Of a stretch of DNA of 64,000 nt, positions 8,575 through 16,775 are shown one piece after another. The stretch is from the NCBI RefSeq assembly GCF_004135975.1, contig NZ_CP026538.1, positions 2,046,001-2,110,000 on the forward strand, given 5' to 3'. This DNA is from Solidesulfovibrio carbinolicus (lineage in GTDB: Bacteria > Desulfobacterota > Desulfovibrionia > Desulfovibrionales > Desulfovibrionaceae). The translations under genes and the position numbers were made by a program. The stretch's first letter is position 1. The number at the start of each line of letters is the position of its first letter. The notes under the pieces were generated by a model, which was not told the origin of the DNA, made no database searches, and saw nothing but the letters and a program-made list of their open reading frames with translations.

Positions 8575-8600
8575 TTGTATCGCATGGCGGGCTGATACAA
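8575..8600. promoter_or_regulatory. Candidate operator upstream of orphan modA
   Basis: TTGTATC and GATACAA are perfect 7-base inverted arms separated by 12 bases. The site sits between the porin terminator and the modA start, overlapping where a promoter would be expected. Spacing and symmetry resemble oxyanion-regulator sites, but the regulator is not known. Confidence 0.4.
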
Positions 8601-8602
8601 AA

Positions 8603-8633
8603 GGGCCGGCCGGGAGCGTTTCCCGACCGGCCC
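8603..8633 (-). terminator. Terminator of the porin gene
   Basis: GGGCCGGCCGGGA pairs with TCCCGACCGGCCC (one mismatch); read on the minus strand the stem is followed by TTTTG. Confidence 0.6.
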
Positions 8634-8659
8634 GCTCAATTATGTGGGCAACAAGGGGT

Positions 8660-10099
8660 CTAGTACCAGTACTTGAGGCCCAGGGCCACCTTCCAGGCGT
8701 CCTGGACGTTGCCGGTGAAGTCGCGGGAGGTGGTGTTCCAGACGCTGCCCTTGGGGTTGCCGTAGTGGGCCCAGCCGGTTTCCATGACCAGCGCCAGGCT
8801 CTTGTCGTAGATCCAGTACTTGGAGTCGATGTTGACGCCCAGCAGATACTCGCCGATGGCCAGGTCCTTGCCCATGGTCAGGTACTTGCCGTTGCCGCCG
8901 GAAGCGGTGACGGCCTTGCGCAGGCCGGCGGCGGAGTTAGTGCCCCAGGCGGCGGCAAAGGTCACGACGTGGCTGAGCTTGTCCATAAACGAGACGTTGT
9001 CCAGGGAGGCGGACAGACCCCAGGAGCCGATGGGGTTGGCCAACATGGTGTCGTTGGTGAATTCCTGGCCGCTCTGGTACAGGAACGAACCGCCCATGCC
9101 CCAGTAGTTGGCGATGGTGGGGATGCGCTCGGAACCGTTGCGGATGCTCGAATCCTCGCCCGAGCTCCACCAGCCGCCGATCATGGGGGTCATGAAGGTC
9201 AGCCCGGTGTACTTGACGCCGCCGTCAATGAACCAGCCGCGACGCTGGTTGCGCTGGCGGTCGCCCATGGCCCCTTCGCCGTAGATCACGTCGCCGTAAA
9301 AACGCACCGGGTCGAGGGCGTCGACCTCGAACATGGAGCCGGCCCACCAGTAGTTGGACTGGTTCTGGTTGTAGCCCGAGGGAGACAGGAAGTAGCCGCC
9401 CGAGACCACGCCGTACTTGATGGAATCAACGGTCAGGCTGGACTTGCCGAACACGCTGGCCATGGCCCAGGGCGTGGCCTTGAAGCCTTCCAGGGTGATG
9501 GGCAGGGTCAGGAAGAAGGCGTCGAACTCGTCGTCCACCTGGGTGGTGGTGGTGTCGTAGGTGCGGTTGGCGTCGATAAGGCGGGTGTAACCGGCGTTGG
9601 CGGTCAGCGTGTCCTTGATCAGCGGGGCCTTCACGGTCAGGGCGGCGAAGGTCTTGTTGTTGTTCTTGGAGGCCAGGATGGGCGAATCGTAGAAGATCGC
9701 GGCATGGGGCAGGGAGATGGGCTGCAGGCCGGCCGTCACCTGGATGTCGGTGTCGGGGACCTTGAACTGGAGATAGGCTTCCCAGACGGTGATGGAGACA
9801 TCCGGGTTGGCGGCGGTGAAGGTGCCGGTACCTCAGGTCTGGTCGCCGACCATGGTGGCCAGGCGGAATTTCACGGCCTCGCTGGCCACGAAATCGGCGC
9901 GCAGGCGGAAACGCTCCCAGATTTCAAGGGTGTCTTCGGTCTTGGTTCCGGTGGCGTTCCAGGAAGTCCAGTTGCGGTTCTCGAAGAACATGCCGTAGAC
10001 ACGGGCGTCGCCGGCCATTTTGACTTCCGTGGCCGCGTTGGCTCTGGCCGCGCCCAGGGCGAGCAGGCAGCAGACCAGGCAGAGCAGAATCTTTCGCAT
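8660..10099 (-). pseudogene. Outer-membrane porin, interrupted by an in-frame TGA
   Basis: One continuous frame from ATG at 10099 to TAG at 8660 would give 479 residues, but a TGA at 9833-9835 (codon 89) breaks it. Upstream is a signal peptide (MRKILLCLVCCLLALGAARA) and strands ending in MVGDQT; downstream resumes at once with GTGTFTAANPDVSI and beta-strand-rich porin sequence to the C-terminal aromatic WY. No base is inserted or lost, so a single TGG (Trp) to TGA change explains it. The family is the homotrimeric porin common in Desulfovibrio outer membranes. Either the gene is inactivated, the stop is read through, or the base is a sequencing error. The promoter and terminator both look intact, suggesting a recent event. 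Confidence 0.8.
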
Positions 10100-10161
10100 C
10101 GATACTTCTCCGTAGCTTGATGGGGTTGTCTCCGAAAAGGGCCTGGGGACGATGGTTGTGT

Positions 10162-10208
10162 ATGTTACGGTTCTGAAATTGACAGGACAACGAATCCGTG
10201 GTTAGGTA
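10162..10208. promoter_or_regulatory. Overlapping divergent promoters, porin (-) and trpB-like (+)
   Basis: Minus strand: TTGTCC (10190-10185), 17-base spacer, TAACAT (10167-10162). Plus strand: TTGACA (10179-10184), 18-base spacer, TAGGTA (10203-10208). The two -35 boxes interleave, so RNA polymerase cannot occupy both at once. Confidence 0.5.
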
Positions 10209-10212
10209 AAAC

Positions 10213-10237
10213 AAGCCGAGATGTCGGCTTTGTCTTT
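10213..10237 (+). promoter_or_regulatory. Terminator-like hairpin in the leader of the trpB-like gene
   Basis: AAGCCGA pairs with TCGGCTT over a GATG loop and is followed by TTGTCTTTTTG. It lies after the predicted promoter and 62 bases before the gene start, so it could attenuate. A second small hairpin (CCGCC-CT-GGCGG) follows at about 10249-10260. Confidence 0.4.
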
Positions 10238-10298
10238 TTGGATAAAGAGCCGCCCTGGCGGACCGGGGGGCGAAATTACTCGTAAGGTGGAGAATTGC

Positions 10299-11642
10299 AT
10301 GGAGATGAAGATCAATCTGCCTGAGGCGGAGATGCCGACGCAGTGGTACAACGCCCTGCCCGATCTGCCCACGCCCCTGGCCCCGCCCCTTGATCCCCAG
10401 ACCAAGGAGCCCGTGACTCCCGAGCAACTGGAAGTCATCTTTCCCAAGGCCGTCATTGAGCAGGAAATGTCGCCGCAGCGGTGGCTGCCCATTCCCCAGC
10501 CGGTGCTGGACGTCTACCGGCTCTACCGTCCCACGCCCCTGGTGCGAGCCAAGCGCCTGGAAGAGGCTCTCGGGGTCAAATGCAAGATCTATTATAAAAA
10601 CGAATCCGTTTCGCCGGCCGGCTCCCACAAGCCCAACACCGCCATCCCCCAGGCCTTCTACAACAAGGCCGAGGGCGTACGCCGGCTGGCCACGGAGACC
10701 GGGGCCGGCCAGTGGGGCACGGCGCTGTCTTTCGCCTGTTCCATGCTGGACATGGAATGCACGGTCTATATGGTGAAGGTGAGCTACGACCAGAAGCCGT
10801 ATCGGCGTATCCTCATCAACGCCTATGGCGGCGAAGTCTTTGCCTCGCCCTCCAACCGCACCCAGACCGGCCGGGCCATGCTGGAAAGCGACCCCGACTG
10901 CACCGGGTCGCTGGGGCTGGCCATTTCCGAGGCCGTGGAAGACGCCGCCACCCATGGCGACACCAAGTATGCCCTGGGCAGCGTGCTCAACCACGTGCTG
11001 CACCACCAAACCATCATCGGCCTGGAAGTCGAGAAGCAACTGGCCATGGTCGGTGACAAGCCGGATTATCTGGTGGGTTGCGTCGGCGGCGGCAGCAACT
11101 TCGCCGGACTCGTCCTGCCTTTTTTGCCGCGAAAGCTGGCTGGCGAGGCCATCGAGTTCATCGCCGTGGAGCCGCAAGCCTGCCCGACCCTGACCAAGGG
11201 GCAGTTCCGCTACGACTACGGCGACGTGGCCAAGCTCACGCCCCTGCTCAAGATGCACACCCTCGGCCACGCCTTCATGCCGGCCCCCATCCATGCCGGC
11301 GGGCTGCGCTATCACGGCGACGCGCCCATCGTGTGCAATCTGGCCGCCGAAGGGTTGGTGAACGCCCAGGCCTACTACCAGACCGAGTGTTTCGAGGCGG
11401 CCAAGCTGTTCCTGCGCACCGAGGGCTTTCTGCCCGCGCCGGAGACCTCCCATGCCATCAAGGGAGCCATCGAGACCGCCAAGAAGGCCAAGCCCGGCGA
11501 GTCGGTGGTGTTCCTCTATTCCGGCCATGGCCTCCTCGATCTAGCGTCCTACGACGCCTTCCTGCAGGGCAAATTGTCCGATTTCGCCTACCCGGAAGAA
11601 CATATCGCCGAGGCCCTCAAGGCCTGCCCGACCGTCGGGTAA
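10299..11642 (+). CDS. trpB: TrpB-like pyridoxal-phosphate enzyme (TrpB2 class)
   Basis: The start at 10299 follows AAGGTGGAG; earlier in-frame starts lack a site. The 447-residue protein carries GSHKPNTA with Lys111 as the PLP lysine and the phosphate loop CVGGGSN. The long N-terminal extension (about 45 residues, MPTQWYN...) and the [20 protein letters not shown] stretch are typical of TrpB2, the second class of tryptophan synthase beta chain, which joins indole and serine and often works without the standard alpha subunit. No other trp genes adjoin it. It probably salvages indole or acts with a distant TrpA. Divergent from the porin gene; followed by a strong terminator. Confidence 0.9.
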   Translation: MEMKINLPEAEMPTQWYNALPDLPTPLAPPLDPQTKEPVTPEQLEVIFPKAVIEQEMSPQRWLPIPQPVLDVYRLYRPTPLVRAKRLEEALGVKCKIYYKNESVSPAGSHKPNTAIPQAFYNKAEGVRRLATETGAGQWGTALSFACSMLDMECTVYMVKVSYDQKPYRRILINAYGGEVFASPSNRTQTGRAMLESDPDCTGSLGLAISEAVEDAATHGDTKYALGSVLNHVLHHQTIIGLEVEKQLAMVGDKPDYLVGCVGGGSNFAGLVLPFLPRKLAGEAIEFIAVEPQACPTLTKGQFRYDYGDVAKLTPLLKMHTLGHAFMPAPIHAGGLRYHGDAPIVCNLAAEGLVNAQAYYQTECFEAAKLFLRTEGFLPAPETSHAIKGAIETAKKAKPGESVVFLYSGHGLLDLASYDAFLQGKLSDFAYPEEHIAEALKACPTVG

Positions 11643-11692
11643 AGCGATTCCCGTCGCCGCCCATACGGCGGCGGGGCCAGGCAAGAACGGCA

Positions 11693-11725
11693 GCCCGCCG
11701 GACCACGGTCCGGCGGGCTTTTTTC
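11693..11725 (+). terminator. Terminator of the trpB-like gene
   Basis: AGCCCGCCGGACC, loop ACG, GTCCGGCGGGCT followed by six T. It ends 7 bases before the 3' end of the convergent tunR gene. Confidence 0.85.
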
Positions 11726-11731
11726 ATGCGG

Positions 11732-12916
11732 TTACGGGATGTTGATGATGACGCTGAAGGCCTTGAAGGAAAACCACACCATGTCGCCTTCCTTGAGGTC
11801 CAGGCTTTCCACGGACTCGGCGGTAATCAGCGCGCACATGGGCGTGCCGTCGAGGAGCTCGCCCATGATCTCCACGGCCACGCCGTCGCCCCGAATGCCC
11901 GTGACCTTGCCGGAAAAACAGTTGCGGGCGCTGGTCTTGGCCTTGTTTTCGTCCTTGGCCAGAAGCACCCACGGGGCTTTGACCAGGGCGGTCACCGGCT
12001 CGGCCTCGGACAGGCCCAGGCGGTCGAAACTCTCGTTGGTGATGACCGCCACAATCTCCTGGTTGGTGGTGGTGGTCATGGAAATTTCCGTGAACAGCGG
12101 GCTTTTGCGCACGCTCGAAACGGCTCCGAAAAACGTGTTGCGGGCGCTGGTCTTCATGCGGGTCTCCTTGGCGACGCATCGGCTGACGATGCGTTGGCAG
12201 TCGGCGTCGGAAAACGAACAGTAGATGGAGGTCAAGACCACGCTGGAATGGCCGAGCATCATATGCACCACGGGCAGGGGGACGCCGCTGCGCAGCAGTT
12301 CCACGGCTCGGGAATGGCGCAAGGCCGTGGGACTCACCCGTCCCGGCGGCAGTCCGGCCCGCTTGGCCTGCTCGTAGAGCTTGCGGCGCACGAAGCCGGG
12401 GTCGAGGCGGAACAGCTCCCCGCGCAGCGCCCGGTTGATGGGGGCCGAAGCGAAACGCTCCACATCGTCCAGGAAATCACGCGGCATGACGACCTTGCGG
12501 GCGGCCTCGCCGTCGTGGCTGGCGGGAAAGCGCACCGTGCACTTGGTGCGGTCGATGTCCGTGCGTTCGTTGACCGCCAGCACCTCGCCGAGCTTGGCCC
12601 CGCTTAAGCGCAGCATGGCATAGACCAGGCGCATGCGCTCCCTGGCGCGGCGGATCGACGGCGTGCGGGCGGCGTCGCGCCAGACGACAAAAGCCTTGGT
12701 CAGGCGATCAAGTTCGTCGGCGTCGAGGTAGCGGATGCCGGACGGCACGCTGAACAGGGCGACCTGGCAGGCGGCGGTCCCGCGCGGCGTATGCCGGGGT
12801 GGGGCGTCGAGATCCTTGCGGGCCAGGGTCGCGCCGGCATGATCGCACAGGCGTCGCAACGTGGGGACGTCCAGGCGATTGACGAGATCGAATATGGTTT
12901 CTTCAGCGGTGGTCAT
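11732..12916 (-). CDS. tunR: TunR-type regulator: degenerate tyrosine-recombinase domain plus two TOBE/Mop domains
   Basis: The 394-residue protein joins a phage-integrase-fold domain (about residues 60-260) to two molybdate/tungstate-binding TOBE domains, each starting KTSARN (about 262 and 335). Such fusions are known in sulfate reducers as TunR, tungstate-responsive repressors of oxyanion transport. Key recombinase residues are altered: the first Arg region reads GAKLGE (Arg to Lys) and the His-x-x-Arg box reads TALRHS (His to Thr), while GHSS and the Tyr in SIYCSF remain. This fits a DNA-binding rather than strand-cutting role. The start at MTTAEETIF is chosen by domain position; it has no good Shine-Dalgarno. 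It is divergent from the hydrolase-modCAB run, its likely target. Confidence 0.85.
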   Translation of the reverse strand: MTTAEETIFDLVNRLDVPTLRRLCDHAGATLARKDLDAPPRHTPRGTAACQVALFSVPSGIRYLDADELDRLTKAFVVWRDAARTPSIRRARERMRLVYAMLRLSGAKLGEVLAVNERTDIDRTKCTVRFPASHDGEAARKVVMPRDFLDDVERFASAPINRALRGELFRLDPGFVRRKLYEQAKRAGLPPGRVSPTALRHSRAVELLRSGVPLPVVHMMLGHSSVVLTSIYCSFSDADCQRIVSRCVAKETRMKTSARNTFFGAVSSVRKSPLFTEISMTTTTNQEIVAVITNESFDRLGLSEAEPVTALVKAPWVLLAKDENKAKTSARNCFSGKVTGIRGDGVAVEIMGELLDGTPMCALITAESVESLDLKEGDMVWFSFKAFSVIINIP

Positions 12917-12920
12917 GGTT

Positions 12921-13066
12921 GCATTGTGTAACGAAGCAGCTATGCATTGTAAAGCATATGTGCTTTCTGTCACGAATAATACTCTGCACGTGTCAGTAGT
13001 TGCTTGGATACTGCGTGAACTGTCACTGGTTTTATATTTGCCGTGTCGCCGCTTTGCTCTGTGACA
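12921..13066. promoter_or_regulatory. Phased repeats between tunR and the modCAB run; candidate TunR operator region
   Basis: GCATTGT occurs at 12921 and 12944 (23 apart). CTGTCAC then GTGTCA/G-type heptamers occur at 12967 and 12990 (23 apart), and the same pair recurs at 13020 and 13043 (23 apart). An inverted GTGACA is at 13061, and AAAGCA-TATG-TGCTTT at 12951-12966. The gap is AT-rich compared with the flanks. Binding of TunR is inferred only from position. Confidence 0.45.
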
Positions 13067-13179
13067 CGCGAAATGTAAAAGTCATGACGCTTCACTTTGT
13101 CGAAAAATACGGTATGCCGCAGGGGTGAATTGGTCCGCGACCCGCAGGGCGAGGGCCGGGAAGTCCCAAAGGAGGCGTC

Positions 13180-13893
13180 ATGGCGACGTTTGTCTGCATC
13201 CACGGAGCATTTCAGGGCGGTTGGGTCTGGCGGGAGGTCGCCAAGGCCCTGGCTGCCCTGGGGCATGAGGCCTTGGCCCCGACATTGTCGGGTTGCGGCC
13301 ATCTGGCCCACGCCCAGGGGCCGGGCCTGGGCCTGGCTACCTATGTTCGCGACGTCGAACAGTTTTTCGAGCTTGAGGATCTTGAGGAAGCCATCCTGGT
13401 CGGGCACAGCTACTCCGGGCTCATCTGCGCCGGAGCCCTGTCCGCCATCGCGCCGCGTCTGTCCGGGCTGGTCTACGTCGACGCGCTGCTGCCCAAGCCC
13501 GGCGACAGTTTTGCCGGCATGGCCGGCGAGCCGTTTCGGGCCATGCTGGACGCCCGGGTGCGCGACGGTTGGCAGGTGCTGCCCTGGGAAGCGCCCCTGT
13601 TCGGCGTGGCCGGCGACGCCAGGGAGTCCTGGTTCCTGTCGCGGCTGTTCCCGTTCCCCCTGGCCGGGTTCACCGACCCCACGCCAGACGCGCCGCCGGC
13701 CTGGCCGGCCAAGCGCCACTATGTGCGCTGCGCCGCCAACCCCAACCCCATGCTGGCCGCCAACGCGGCCCGGGCCGAGGCGGCCGGGTTCGCCATGCAG
13801 GCCATGGACGCCGGTCATTGCCCCCAGATCACGGCTCCGGTGGAGCTGGCCCGAGTGCTGGCCGGGATCGCCGAGACCATTGTCGCGGCCTGA
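13180..13893 (+). CDS. Alpha/beta hydrolase (salicylate-esterase-like)
   Basis: The start has AAGGAGG six bases upstream. The fold signatures are CIHGAFQGGWVW (oxyanion hole), GHSYSG with the nucleophile Ser, and a late GHCPQ with the catalytic His. Length (237 residues) and these motifs match the plant-esterase/pyrethroid-hydrolase-like branch, which cleaves small esters. There is no signal peptide, so it is cytoplasmic. The gene is first in a run ending at modB; its stop overlaps a possible ATG of the next gene (TGATG at 13891-13895), suggesting co-transcription with the molybdate transporter. Why a hydrolase belongs there is unclear; the substrate cannot be inferred. Confidence 0.85.
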   Translation: MATFVCIHGAFQGGWVWREVAKALAALGHEALAPTLSGCGHLAHAQGPGLGLATYVRDVEQFFELEDLEEAILVGHSYSGLICAGALSAIAPRLSGLVYVDALLPKPGDSFAGMAGEPFRAMLDARVRDGWQVLPWEAPLFGVAGDARESWFLSRLFPFPLAGFTDPTPDAPPAWPAKRHYVRCAANPNPMLAANAARAEAAGFAMQAMDAGHCPQITAPVELARVLAGIAETIVAA

Positions 13894-13973
13894 TGGCGCG
13901 TGTCCGGCAAGACGAGGTTGAGCGCCTTGCCGGCGCGAAGCCCTATGCTGCATTTGAGGACGGGACGCGAGAA

Positions 13974-14762
13974 ATGTTGCACGCCAGGGTCGTCAAACGG
14001 CTGCCGCACTTCACCCTCGAGGCGCAAATCCGCTGCCCGGCCGCGGCCGTCACGGTTCTTACCGGGCCTTCGGGGTCGGGCAAGAGCACGTTGCTGCGGC
14101 TCTTGGCCGGCCTCGACGACCCGGACGAAGGCGTCATCGGTCTTGGCGACGTCGTCTGGCGCGATACGACGGCCGGGGTGCGGCTGCCGGCCCGGCGACG
14201 CGACATTGGCCTGGTCTTCCAGGAGTATTCGCTTTTTCCCCATATGACCCTGGCCCGCAACGTGGCCTATGCCGCCGTGGACGCAGCTTACGCCGACGAG
14301 CTGCTGGCGCTTTTCGGGATACGCCACCTGGCCGGGGCCAAACCGGCGGCCATGTCCGGCGGCGAGCGCCAGCGCGGGGCCATCTGTCAGGCCCTGGCCC
14401 GCCGGCCCCGGGCGCTGCTTCTGGACGAACCCTTTTCGGCCCTGGACGCGGCCACCCGTCTGGCCCTTCGCGCCCAGCTCCTGGAAGTGCGGGATCGCTT
14501 CGGCATCCCCATCGTCCACGTCACCCACGACCTGGCCGAGGCGGCCCAGCTCGGCGATGCCATCGTGTCCATCAACCAGGGTCGCCTGGACCCGGACTGG
14601 TTCGATCGCCAGCTCGACGTCCATCTGCGGGAGCAGGAGGCGCTCCTGGCCCGGCGCGGCATTGGCCGCGCCGCAAACGGCACAAGCCGGCAAGGCGAAG
14701 ATGCGGGCGGGGCGGCGCTGTGCCGCGGTGTTGCGAACTCGCCCCGCCAGCCGAGGCTGTAA
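13974..14762 (+). CDS. modC: Molybdate/tungstate ABC transporter ATP-binding protein
   Basis: Walker A is GPSGSGKST, the signature is MSGGERQR, Walker B is ALLLDEPF, and the switch His lies in HVTHD. Family similarity starts exactly at MLHARVVKRL, so I prefer the ATG at 13974; a longer start at 13893 overlaps the hydrolase stop (TGATG) and would add 27 residues with no family resemblance. Unlike Escherichia coli ModC there is no C-terminal TOBE domain: after the ATPase core only a short low-complexity tail follows. Oxyanion sensing may instead lie in the TOBE domains of the divergent TunR. It should power the ModB permease encoded downstream. Confidence 0.88.
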   Translation: MLHARVVKRLPHFTLEAQIRCPAAAVTVLTGPSGSGKSTLLRLLAGLDDPDEGVIGLGDVVWRDTTAGVRLPARRRDIGLVFQEYSLFPHMTLARNVAYAAVDAAYADELLALFGIRHLAGAKPAAMSGGERQRGAICQALARRPRALLLDEPFSALDAATRLALRAQLLEVRDRFGIPIVHVTHDLAEAAQLGDAIVSINQGRLDPDWFDRQLDVHLREQEALLARRGIGRAANGTSRQGEDAGGAALCRGVANSPRQPRL

Positions 14763-14883
14763 TCAACGGGGCTTGCGGGAGCGTTCCAAGGTCCGGCCGC
14801 TGTCCCGGGCCGGAAGACCATGTTGCGTCATGCCGTGAACAGTGCGGCCCCAGGCCGCGTCAAACCTCAAGGAGCAACGGACG

Positions 14884-15612
14884 ATGCGACGGATTGCCTG
14901 TCTGTGCGCGGTCCTGGCCGCCACATTGTGTCTGGCCGTTTCGGCCCTGGCCCAAACCTTCACCGTGGCGGCCGGGGCCGGCTACAAGAAACCCGTCACC
15001 GCCCTGGCCAAGGCCTTCGAGGCGGCCGGGGGCGTCAAGACCGACCTCATCTTCGGCAATATGGGCCAGCTCATTCCCCAGGCCAAGACCAGCGGGGCCA
15101 TCGACGTGCTGGTGGGCGAGAAGGGCTTTCTGGAAGGGGCCGGCTTGCGGTTCAGCGGGGCCGTCCCGCTTGGTCGCGGCGTGCTGGTGGTGGCCTGGCC
15201 CAAGGGCAAGACCCTGGCCGCGCCGGGGGACGTGGTCAAGCCCGAGATCAAACGCCTAGCCATGGCCGACCCGGCCAAGGCCATCTACGGTAAGGCGGCC
15301 ACGCAGTATTTGCAGAAAGCCGGGCTGGACAAGGCCGTGGCCGACAAGCTGCTGGTGGTGGCCACCGTTCCCCAGGTGACGACCTACGTCCAAAGCGGCG
15401 AGGTGGACGCCGGATTCGTCAACCGCACCGACGTCATGGATCTGGGCGAGGCCATCGGCGGCTACCTGGAAATCGACCCCTCACTTTACGAACCCATTGA
15501 TCTGGCCGCCTTGCCCTTGGCCGAGGCCAAGAATACCGAAGCCATCAAGGCCTTCGCCGCCTTCCTGGAGACTCCCCAAGCCCGGGAAATCCTGAAAAAA
15601 CACGGTTTGTAA
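14884..15612 (+). CDS. modA: Molybdate/tungstate ABC transporter substrate-binding protein
   Basis: AAGGAG lies nine bases before the chosen ATG, which begins a signal peptide (MRRIACLCAVLAATLCLAVSALA). The mature domain starts FTVAAGAGYKKP and runs to 242 residues, with DVLVGEKGFLE and DAGFVNRTDV matching the ModA fold hinge and second-lobe regions. It departs from the usual AASS/AAASL opening (AAGAGYKKP), so it is a diverged branch compared with the orphan copy at 7.8 kb; specificity for molybdate, tungstate or another oxyanion is uncertain. It sits between modC and modB, separated from modC by 121 bases. Confidence 0.85.
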   Translation: MRRIACLCAVLAATLCLAVSALAQTFTVAAGAGYKKPVTALAKAFEAAGGVKTDLIFGNMGQLIPQAKTSGAIDVLVGEKGFLEGAGLRFSGAVPLGRGVLVVAWPKGKTLAAPGDVVKPEIKRLAMADPAKAIYGKAATQYLQKAGLDKAVADKLLVVATVPQVTTYVQSGEVDAGFVNRTDVMDLGEAIGGYLEIDPSLYEPIDLAALPLAEAKNTEAIKAFAAFLETPQAREILKKHGL

Positions 15613-15706
15613 TGCCACGATTAGGCATCAACCCCGGGGCCGTCCGGCCCGTGACGGCGGCGCGGGCAGGGCTTTCCCGCGCCGCCCGCCGCCGGAGGGG
15701 GCGGGC

Positions 15707-16396
15707 ATGATCCCGACAACGCTTGCGGCCACGGCCTCCGACCCGGACGTCCTTTTCTCCATCCGGCTGACGCTGCGGGTCATGGCCGTGGCCGTGCCGC
15801 TGTTTTTCCTGCTTGGCGTGCCGCTGGGCTATGTGCTCGGCCGGGGGCGGAGCCGTCTGGTGGCCGCCCTGGATGTGATCGTGTCGCTGCCCTTGGTCTT
15901 GCCGCCCATGGCCGTGGGGTTTTTTCTCCTGCTGCTTCTTGGTCGAAACGGACTTTTCGGCGGGCCGTTGGGCAAACTCGCCGGCATGGAGATCGTCTTC
16001 GGCTTTTCGGGGCTGGTGGTGGCGGCGGTGATCTCGGGACTGCCGCTCATGGTGCGGCCGGTGCAGGCGGCGGTGCGTGGCGACCTCACGCGGCTCATGG
16101 AACTTTCGGCCGTGCTCGGCAAATCCTCGGCCGAGACCTTCGTGCGGGTGGTCCTGCCCCATTGCCGCCGCAGCGTGGCCGCCGGCATGTTTTTGGCCGT
16201 GGGGCGGGCCCTTGGCGAGGTCGGGGTGAGTTTGCTCCTTGGCGGCGACATCATTGGCCGCACCAACACGGTGTCGCTGGAAATCTACAACGCCGTCTTT
16301 TCCGGCCAGTACGACCGGGCCGGCTATCTGGCCGGACTGTTATGCCTGGTCTCCCTGGCCCTGACCTGGCTGCTCAAGCGGACCGGCCGGGGCTAA
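15707..16396 (+). CDS. modB: Molybdate/tungstate ABC transporter permease
   Basis: The 229-residue protein has five to six hydrophobic spans and the ABC-permease coupling loop ELSAVLGKSSAETFVRVVLP, in which the usual EAA...G pattern is recognisable. A purine-rich GGAGGGGG precedes the ATG. Together with modC and modA upstream it forms a complete importer. The C-terminus ends in a short basic stretch (LLKRTGRG). Only 112 bases separate its stop from the feoA gene, and these contain an independent promoter, so the transport unit probably ends here, although no strong terminator is visible. Confidence 0.9.
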   Translation: MIPTTLAATASDPDVLFSIRLTLRVMAVAVPLFFLLGVPLGYVLGRGRSRLVAALDVIVSLPLVLPPMAVGFFLLLLLGRNGLFGGPLGKLAGMEIVFGFSGLVVAAVISGLPLMVRPVQAAVRGDLTRLMELSAVLGKSSAETFVRVVLPHCRRSVAAGMFLAVGRALGEVGVSLLLGGDIIGRTNTVSLEIYNAVFSGQYDRAGYLAGLLCLVSLALTWLLKRTGRG

Positions 16397-16456
16397 GCGG
16401 GGTGGGCATTTTGTGACGAAACAGTGACTGCTGTTGCGTGTTGGCGACAAAAGAGC

Positions 16457-16485
16457 TTGACAATCATTCTCACCAAGCCTAGTAT
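16457..16485 (+). promoter_or_regulatory. feoA promoter with overlapping Fur box
   Basis: TTGACA (16457-16462), exactly 17 bases, then TAGTAT (16480-16485). TGACAATCATTCTCA (16458-16472) is a 7-1-7 inverted repeat with one mismatched pair, the classical Fur-box form, lying over the -35 and spacer. Iron-bound Fur would block transcription. Confidence 0.75.
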
Positions 16486-16508
16486 CCAGGCATAGCAAGG
16501 AGATAGGC

Positions 16509-16754
16509 ATGGCCCCGTACGGTCCGCTTTCCATTTTTCCGCCCGGCAGCCGCGTGCGCGTCGAGACGTTGTGCGATTGTCCCCGGGCGCGCGGAAGGCT
16601 GTGCGCCATGGGCATCACGCCCGGCACGGTGGTGGAGATCACTTCCTGCTGCGGCGGACCGGTCTGTTTGCGGGCCAGAGGCGCGTGCCTGACTTTGGGA
16701 CACGGGCTGGCCGAGAAGGTGTACGGCCGCTTGGACGCCGTCGCCACGGCTTGA
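16509..16754 (+). CDS. feoA: FeoA domain protein (first copy)
   Basis: An 81-residue SH3-like FeoA domain with the family pattern LCDCPRARGRLCAMGITPGTVVEI. FeoA is a small cytoplasmic partner of the FeoB ferrous-iron channel. This copy is unusual in having six cysteines (LCDC, LC, SCC, VC, AC), which could bind iron or respond to redox. AAGGAG precedes the ATG. It lies directly behind a Fur-box promoter and 21 bases before a second feoA. No feoB follows inside the window, so the partner must be encoded elsewhere. Confidence 0.85.
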   Translation: MAPYGPLSIFPPGSRVRVETLCDCPRARGRLCAMGITPGTVVEITSCCGGPVCLRARGACLTLGHGLAEKVYGRLDAVATA

Positions 16755-16775
16755 ACGGCCGAGAGAGGAGCGAGA

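Noticed and set aside
9833-9835. TGA as a selenocysteine codon in the porin
   Set aside because: Context is a plain porin strand; no SECIS-like hairpin was evident just downstream and Trp is the expected residue type.
10221-10298. Leader peptide for tryptophan attenuation before the trpB-like gene
   Set aside because: The short in-frame stretch has a single Trp and simply continues into the main gene; it does not have its own stop.
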